DNA from: Corylus avellana
Lineage: Eukaryota > Streptophyta > Magnoliopsida > Fagales > Betulaceae
NCBI RefSeq assembly: GCF_901000735.1
Contig: NC_081548.1
Location: 7,529,811-7,593,810 of the forward strand
Direction: 5' to 3'
Length of the DNA: 64,000 nt
Part shown: piece by piece, positions 58,106 through 64,000 of the stretch
Layout: each line of letters opens with the position of its first letter
Numbering within the stretch: position 1 is the stretch's first letter
Made by a program: the position numbers and the translations under genes
Notes under the pieces: model-generated
What the model was told of the DNA's origin: nothing
Database searches by the model: none
The model's input: only the letters and a program-made list of their open reading frames with translations

Positions 58106-59330
58106 CACTACAAGAAAGTTGTTCATTAGGGGCGACTTATTAGGGGCGACTAAAAAGTCGCCCCTAATACTCAACTATTAGGGGCGACTTTGAAAGTCGT
58201 CCCTAATAGTTCAGTATTAGCGTCCACCTAATAGCCGACGCTAATAATGGGTCGAAAATTGCACTATTAGCGTCCACTTTATAGTGGACGCTAATAAGTC
58301 GACCCTAATACACGCGCGGGAATTATCCGAGGGGCGGGAAAAATTTAAGCGGCAAAAAAAAAACTTTTAGGGTCCATAATAGTCGACCCTAATAATTAAT
58401 AAATAGCGTCCACTTAAGTGGACGCTATAAGCTGGGAAAAAAAAAAAAAACAAAAAAAAATCACAAAAAAAGTTCAATAGGGTCGACTTTTAAAGTCGAC
58501 CCTAATGCTTATGTATTAGGGTCGACAAAAGTCGACCCTAAAGAGTCCGAAGTAAAATAAAAAAAGTTAAAAAAATTAAAATAGATGACTAATAGCGTCC
58601 ACTATAAGTGGACGCTGAAGATACATCATTAGGGTCGACTCTAAGAGTCGACCCTAATGTGTATGTATTAGGGTCGACAAAAGTCGACCCTAAAGAGTCC
58701 GTAGTAAAATAAAAAAAAGTTAAAAAAATTAAAATAGATGACTAATAGCGTCCACTCTAAGTGGACGCTGAAGATACATCATTAGGGTCGACTCTAAAAG
58801 TCGACGCTAATGCGTATTTATTAGGGTCGACAAAAGTCGACCCTAAAGAGTCCGTAGTAAAATAAAAAAAAGTTAAAAAAATTAAAATAGATGACTAATA
58901 GCGTCCACTCTAAGTGGACGCTGAAGATACATCATTAGGGTCGACTCTATGAGTCGACCCTAATGTGTATGTATTAGGGTCGACAAAAGTCGACCCTAAA
59001 GAGTCCGTAGTAAAATAAAAAAAAGTTAAAAAAATTAAAATAGATGACTAATAGCGTCCACTCTAAGTGGACGCTGAAGATACATCATTAGGGTCGACTC
59101 TAAAAGTCGACCCTAATGCGTATTTATTAGGGTCGACAAAAGTCGACCCTAAAGAGTCCGTAGTAAAATAAAAAAAAGTTAAAAAAATTAAAATAGATGA
59201 CTAATAGCGTCCACTCTAAGTGGACGCTGAAGATACATCATTAGGGTCGACTCTAAAAGTCGACCCTAATGCTTATGTATTAGGGTCGACTTTTGTCGAC
59301 CCTAAAGAGTCCGTAGTAAAATAAAAAAAA
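58106..59330 (+). mobile_element. CACTA-like element 6 with different subterminal repeats
   Basis: The terminus CACTACAAGAAAGTTG is followed by repeats of TTAGGGGCGACT and its inverse, then TAGCGTCC/GGACGCTA words, a GGCGGGAAA box at 58333-58341, and the 153-bp minisatellite. The matching GTAGTG end is not found before 64000, so the element is truncated or its end is decayed. Confidence 0.65.
58470..59330 (+). repeat. 153-bp minisatellite, five-plus copies, three hairpins per unit
   Basis: AGAGTCC...GTAAAAT recurs at 58542, 58694, 58847, 59000, 59153 and 59306 (spacing 152, then 153 four times). Each unit contains three inverted repeats: TTAGGGTCGACTC with its inverse, TTAGGGTCGAC-aaaa-GTCGACCCTAA, and AGCGTCCACT with AGTGGACGCT. 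Units differ at few positions, and some differences keep the stems paired. Confidence 0.9.
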
Positions 59331-59344
59331 ATAATCCATCTGTT

Positions 59345-59612
59345 ATTGCGATCGATCGCACACAATGTGCGATCGATCGCAGTAACAGAATGTTGAAATC
59401 CAATATTCGATTACTGCGATCGATCGTAACCATGGTGCGACCGATCGCAATAACAGAAAGTTGGAATCAAACTTTCTGTTACTGCGATCAATCGCACATT
59501 GTGTGCGATCGATCGCAGTAACAGAATGTTGGTATCAAACTTTCTGTTATTGCGATCGCAGTAACAGAAAGTTTGATTCCAACTTTCTGTTATTGCAATC
59601 GACCGCACCCAT
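59345..59612. repeat. Left array of TGCGATCGATCGCA palindromes
   Basis: Perfect copies lie at 59347-59360, 59368-59381 and about 59503-59516, with diverged ones between. They are arranged in pairs within longer dyads that begin CTGTTATTGCGATCG and end CGATCGCAGTAACAG. Confidence 0.9.
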
Positions 59613-60130
59613 GCAGAAAAGCTCAAATATATATATATATTTTATTGCTGCCCAATAACATCTACTAAAATTGTGTATATATATATCACTGCATTATTTA
59701 AAATTTTGAAATAAAGTGACACAATATGCACCGTCGATTCCATCCTCCTAAAGAAAGATTTTAAATTGTATATATTTGCCATTTGGTTAGTTGTTACATA
59801 TGGACTAATTTGAAGAGTTAATTCTCATTTCATAATTCATATTAAATTTTACAGATCTAATAGTGTATATATATTATATGATGAATATATTGATACCTTA
59901 TGGAAAGATTTTACACTGTTAAATATAACAAAATAAAATCTAAACCGTAAAATAATTCATCTCAGTTTTAAGTGAAAATATATTGATACCTTGCAATTCA
60001 AAAACCATCTATGATGTGCAAATACGGGGTCATTCCCATAAGAAAACACAAAAGCAAGTCAAAAGAAACAAAACTAAAGACAAATAAAAAGATTAACTTA
60101 AAACATACTAAACAAAATAAAAGGGTAAAC
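59613..60130. other. AT-rich spacer downstream of the gag-like ORF; no gene seen
   Basis: (TA)n tracts and A-rich sequence. 'ctatggggtgcctcccatgagcgctaagttt' near 60131-60160 resembles a conserved segment found beside gag-like ORFs of plant retroelements (pattern memory, not checked). Confidence 0.35.
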
Positions 60131-60189
60131 TATGGGGTGCCTCCCATGAGCGCTAAGTTTAATGTCTTCAGCCAGACGATAGTCCCTGC

Positions 60190-61314
60190 TTACTGTTGTC
60201 TAGAAGATGATGCTCCTGCAGATGGTGGTGGCAACCGGTTGACAATGGACTGCATCAATTCTTCTAAGGCGCCTAGGCGTTTGTCCATCAATTCGTTATT
60301 TTTCCGAGCCTCCTTTCTTTGGCCAGCCAACTCTCTCCGAAGGCCCACTATTTCTTCACTAACTGAGCGGTTTCGTGCTTCACGAAAAATTCTCGGGGCC
60401 TCCTCCTCAGCTGCCTCTGAATCAACTATTGGTTCATCTTCGGCCATTGGCTCGGCCTCATACTCTTCCGCAGCAGCTGCTGGTGCTGGAGCTACCTAGG
60501 GCATGTGGGAGAGGCTCTTGTTCCATTGGCGAATGCCAAATATGGGAGTAGTAGTGACTGGTTCATCAGCTGCGGTACCCTTGACGCCTTTCTTCCGGAG
60601 GATGCAGGAGATTAAGTATGGGAAAGGCAACCCCCATGAATGTGTGGACCCCGCTCCTCCAACGTGCACCCCATTCCAAAATTTGTAAATTTGCCTCCAA
60701 ATTATGTCGGGAAGGGAGTACCAAGCACCTTTATGGAAGGCGTAGAGTGCTTGAAGAAATTGATCCCGCCTCTGACTTTTGTGCCCCAAGGGAAAAGCAT
60801 TACGGTGTAATACGGAGTCCACAAACCAAAGCCGTTGAGGTAGCTTGGATCAGCTGGCGGCATTATGGTGGGCATCGGAAAATATCCCTTCGCACATGTC
60901 GTCAATAATTTCCGCCACGTAAAAGCTGTCCGATTGGTCAGCAAGTTGTGCGGCTTCTGAAGGTTGCTCATCATTGCATTGAAGGGCAGCAGCAATGTCG
61001 GCCCGTGTTATGTCAATAGCTTTGCCTTGCACTTTCGAAGAGAGGGCAGCTATGTTCCTGCAGTCATGATATAGGTGGACATAAAACTCGATCACCAATT
61101 TTCTGTAAGCAGTGGGGGTGACCGGCTTGAAAAGCTTCTTTAGCCCCCGTCGCTTGAACTCGGCGACCGCCCATTGAGTCCCCTCAAGATTTTCAAAGTC
61201 TTCGCGAATGGCGAAAGTGGTCTCAAATAGCAGCTCCCGTTCCTCAAAAGTGGGCGGGGGAGAAGTGGCTCGGGTATCAGACCCTCGGGAGGACGAAGCT
61301 CGAGTTCTTGGCAT
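60190..61314 (-). pseudogene. Gag-like retroelement ORF ('putative plant transposon protein' type), two nonsense codons
   Basis: One frame of 375 codons runs from the ATG at 61314 to 60190 with only two stops, a TGA at 60852-60850 and a TAG at 60498-60496. Either could come from a single C-to-T change. The N-terminal part (PRTRASSSRG, then FYVHLYHDCRNIAALSSKVQ, GKAIDITRADIAAALQ) fits the plant domain often labelled putative plant transposon protein (PF20167-type). The middle has an aromatic-rich segment (WYSLPDIIWRQIYKFW) and the C-terminus a charged coiled-coil-like helix (EEIVGLRRELAGQRKEARKN). An upstream exon is likely: donor after 61571, acceptor at 61406-61405. No protease or polymerase follows. 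Confidence 0.7.
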
Positions 61315-61570
61315 GATGAGCGTGATTGGGGACTTTTGTCGAACACCTGGCGTGCACTAGAGATAGGCAAAATTGCAAAACAACACAACTTCGCTCAAAA
61401 CCCCCTGCAAAAACATCCAAACCCAACCACAACAAAGCAATGTGGGTGGATGAACACCCACAATTGCAGAAATATGAGAAAAAAAAAAATCTCGTGAAGG
61501 TGCTCGTGGTTGGGGTGTTGATGGGAATGGGGAATGGGGTGTAAAGTACTAGAGGTGGTGAAAACGTACC

Positions 61571-61740
61571 TGGTATGGTTGCCGGAGAAGACAACCGTGT
61601 GGTGGTTGTGTGGTAGAAGTGATTGGCAATGGTGGACGAATTAGTTGTGCCGGAGGTGCGTGGACCAAGCGTTGGAGAGGTGTACGGCGCAGTGGGGAGA
61701 AGGAAATTTTTGTGGGGGTGGGGGGAAAGTGACCTAAAAT
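61571..61740 (-). other. Inferred noncoding first exon of the gag-like unit
   Basis: On the minus strand 'ccggcaaccataccag' is followed by GTACGT, a strong donor (GT at 61570-61569), and 'gatgtttttgcag' ending at 61405 is a strong acceptor before the ATG at 61314. The exon is C-rich, and palindrome array 61768-61940 lies directly upstream. Confidence 0.45.
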
Positions 61741-61767
61741 AGGTCACGTGGTGTGCTGTCCGAGTGA

Positions 61768-61940
61768 GATCGATCGCACACCTAGTGCGATCGATCGCAC
61801 TTGGCCAAGGATCCGCGTGTTTGATTCTGTGATTGCGATCGATCGCACACCTAGTGCGATCGATCGCACTTGGCCAAGGATCCGCGTGTTTGATTCTGTG
61901 ATTGCGATCGATCTCACCCAATGTGCGATCGATCGCAATC
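61768..61940. repeat. Right array of TGCGATCGATCGCA palindromes
   Basis: At least four perfect copies and several one-base variants, partly in a 69-bp tandem unit (CACACCTAGTGCGATCGATC, then 'ttggccaaggatccgcgtg'). The outermost dyad begins CTGTGATTGCGATCG and ends CGATCGCAATCACAG. Confidence 0.9.
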
Positions 61941-62269
61941 ACAGAATCACCATACATACATACATATATATATATATATTTATATTTTATGCAATTATTA
62001 TTTTTTTTAATTTTTATTGCATAATGTACAACAACTTCGATTATGATATGATCAAATGTGAGATCAAACTTGAAACAATTGAAATTGAATGTTTGATTAG
62101 ACATCCAATTGGTCCAACCTAGTGCATTCGTAAGATCGATCGTGATAACATCAAATAATCGAACAAAATTCAAACAAATTAAATGTTCGATCGAACATTT
62201 AATTGAACTCTAAGCATTTTCTATTATATTAGTGCATTACTTAAATTGATCGGGATACAATCAATAAAA

Positions 62270-62590
62270 CTTGACATGATTAAATGATCGATCAAACATC
62301 CGGTCGATCCTAATGAATTAGTTCGATTGATCGCGATATGATTAAATGATCGATCAAACATCCGGTCGATCCTAATGAATTAGTTCGATTGATCGCGATA
62401 TGATTAAATGATCGATCAAACATCCGGTCGATCCTAATGAATTAGTTCGATTGATCGCGATATGATTAAATGATCGATCAAACATCCGGTCGATCCTAAT
62501 GAATTAGTTCGATTGATCGCGATATGATTAAATGATCGATCAAACATCCGGTCGATCCTAATGAATTAGTTCGATTGATCGCACGGATAT
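62270..62590 (+). repeat. 62-bp tandem repeat, five copies
   Basis: Units start at 62281, 62343, 62405, 62467 and 62529, each 62 bases, almost identical, with GATCGATCAAACATCCGGTC followed by GATCC and ending in GATTGATCGCGATATG. It is rich in GATC words. No coding sequence. Confidence 0.95.
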
Positions 62591-63690
62591 CCTATTAGTG
62601 TTATAATTTATTTACTTCATTTTTGATCTATCAAACATCCGATCCGATCGATCCTAATAAACATACAAATTAGTGTCATATTTATTTACTTCATTTTTTA
62701 TTCTTTTTCACTTCTCTCATTCTATAATTCTAGTGCAATTTTTTCTTTTCTTTTTGAATTTCCCTTTATTGACAAATCAGGGCATCTGTCTCCAACACTA
62801 ATCTAATATTCAACTGTCCACGTATCAGGCCATTTTTTTATTTTTTTTTTAACAAAAATTTAAAAACAATAACAAAATATCTCAATATATAAAATACTAA
62901 AACCTTAATTTTATATTATATTACAACCAAAGCAAAAAAATAAAACACACACACACACATTTTAAAAAATATTAAAATTTAGAGCATCTCCAGTAGTATT
63001 TTTAAACTAGCTTTTTAGTTAAATTTAGCTATTTTGTTAACTTTTCTTGCTCCAATAGACACTGTAAAATAGAAGATTTTCCTATTACTGCTACAATGAA
63101 CTTTCAAGAGCATCTTCAGCAGTAAGATGTATTCTACCTAGTCAAAGCACAATTCTATATTTTAGCTACTAATTTTTTAATACCAACTCCATATTCTTTA
63201 TTTTATTAAATATTATTTTTTAATCTTTTTTTTTTTTTTTTTATTCGGGATTGCTTTTGCATCATCTTGTAAATTGCAATAGAATTGATTCACGTAGGAT
63301 ATCCGTGTGTTATTTTTATTAAATGTTTTTTGGAAGAAATAATAAATAATTAATCATTGTAGTTTACCTAAATTACAAATTTCTTCATATCGTATTAAAG
63401 TAACCGTACATTTGATTTTACTTTGTTAAAAGAATAGGGGTATTATAAAAATATAACAAAATAAGTAGACTTTTTGATACAATTTGATAGTTTGACAGGC
63501 TACTGTAGTTATTTATATTTTTTTCTTTTTTTTTTTTGTAAATAAAATACCCCAAATATTTAGTTGCACAAAAAAAGTTTACCAATAGCTTTTTTGTGAA
63601 CTAAATTTTGCAGAACTAAAAGTGGTATCTGTCTAATTGTGAAGGCAGAATTTCAGAACTAAAAGTGGCGGGGGTTCTAAAATTTTGGGC
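62591..63690. other. Intergenic with MITE-like fragments; no gene seen
   Basis: 'agagcatctccagtag' (62980) and 'agagcatcttcagcag' (63109) resemble termini of widespread plant hAT-type MITEs but no inverted partner is found. GAACTAAAAGTGG occurs at 63613 and 63656, and its inverse at about 63722. Confidence 0.45.
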
Positions 63691-63719
63691 ACTGTTTATT
63701 TTCACCAATCTGAAGACCT

Positions 63720-64000
63720 CCCGCCACTTTTAGTTCCCCACTCTCACGCTAGCTGTCTCTCACTCTCACTCTCACTCTCACGCTGTCTCTCAATCTCACT
63801 CTCTCACTCTCTCGAGCTCACTCTCACTCTCTCCCTCCCTCTCTCTCGAGCTCTCTCTCTCTCTCACTCACTCCACGCAAGTTTCTCTCTCTCCGGCAGC
63901 TGTTTCCGGCGCACCTCTCTCACTGCCAGCTCTCACTCCAGTGTTCATCAACTCTCTTGTAGCTCTCTCAGGTATGAGTTTCTCCTAAACCCTTGCAAAC
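63720..64000 (+). other. Candidate 5'UTR exon of a gene running off the right edge
   Basis: A long CT-rich stretch (63740-63890) is followed by less repetitive C-rich sequence and CTCTCAG followed by GTATGAG at 63965-63978, a near-consensus splice donor. This is how many plant 5' leaders with a first intron look. No ATG-initiated frame of note precedes the donor. It is inference without transcript evidence. Confidence 0.4.

Noticed and set aside
61277..62173. 298-codon minus-strand frame upstream of the gag-like ORF
   Set aside because: It crosses a predicted splice donor and acceptor and the palindrome array, and its product (repeated RTRCAIDRNHRI-like pieces) is translated repeat.
62270..62590. 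CRISPR-like array
   Set aside because: Units are contiguous and identical with no variable spacers, and the DNA is a plant nuclear genome. It is an ordinary tandem repeat.

Overview
This window is nuclear DNA from a flowering plant, most likely a woody eudicot. It is AT-rich with long poly(A)/poly(T) and (TA)n tracts. It holds genes with plant-only domains (a calmodulin-binding-domain protein and a DUF761 protein) and is otherwise built from nested plant transposons of most major classes. Four runs of N (two of 100, two of 20) mark it as a scaffolded draft assembly. The species cannot be named from the sequence alone.

Layout. 0-13 kb: a possible 5' end of a minus-strand gene at the left edge, then intergenic DNA with small inverted-repeat elements, a Pack-MULE carrying a broken GH9 endoglucanase exon (8.45-9.40 kb), and a 1.29-kb block present on both sides of a 100-N gap (probably one locus assembled twice). 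13.3-17.4 kb: the best host gene, a 430-aa acidic protein ending in a plant calmodulin-binding helix; its inferred 5'UTR intron holds a tRNA-derived SINE and a MULE-type MITE. 17.6-22 kb: a LINE tail and a short non-autonomous LTR retrotransposon. 22-29 kb: a decayed MuDR-type transposase gene (minus strand) split by a second non-autonomous LTR element with a perfect 5-bp target duplication. 29-33.7 kb: MITEs and CACTA-like elements. 33.8-38.8 kb and 47.4-54 kb: two copies of an endogenous caulimovirid-like pararetrovirus. Both go straight from protease to a second, unrecognised ORF with no reverse transcriptase between, both end at a (TA)n tract, and the first carries a 1.9-kb inverted duplication of its own 3' part. 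40-47 kb: an old tandem segmental duplication expanded by LTR insertions, including a solo LTR with a perfect target duplication. 55 kb: a 705-bp MULE-type element with a GC-rich core. 57 kb: an intact single-exon DUF761 gene. 57.9-62.6 kb: two abutting CACTA-like ends, a 153-bp minisatellite made of three hairpins per unit, a gag-like retro-ORF bracketed by arrays of TGCGATCGATCGCA palindromes, and a 62-bp tandem repeat. 63.7-64 kb: a pyrimidine-rich leader with a splice donor, possibly the 5' end of a gene running off the right edge.

Only the calmodulin-binding gene and the DUF761 gene look like intact host coding genes. The strongest candidates for something little described are the RT-less pararetrovirus family with its unknown ORF2, the palindrome-bracketed gag-like element, the hairpin minisatellite inside a CACTA-like element, and an E2F-like box shared by otherwise different CACTA-like families.
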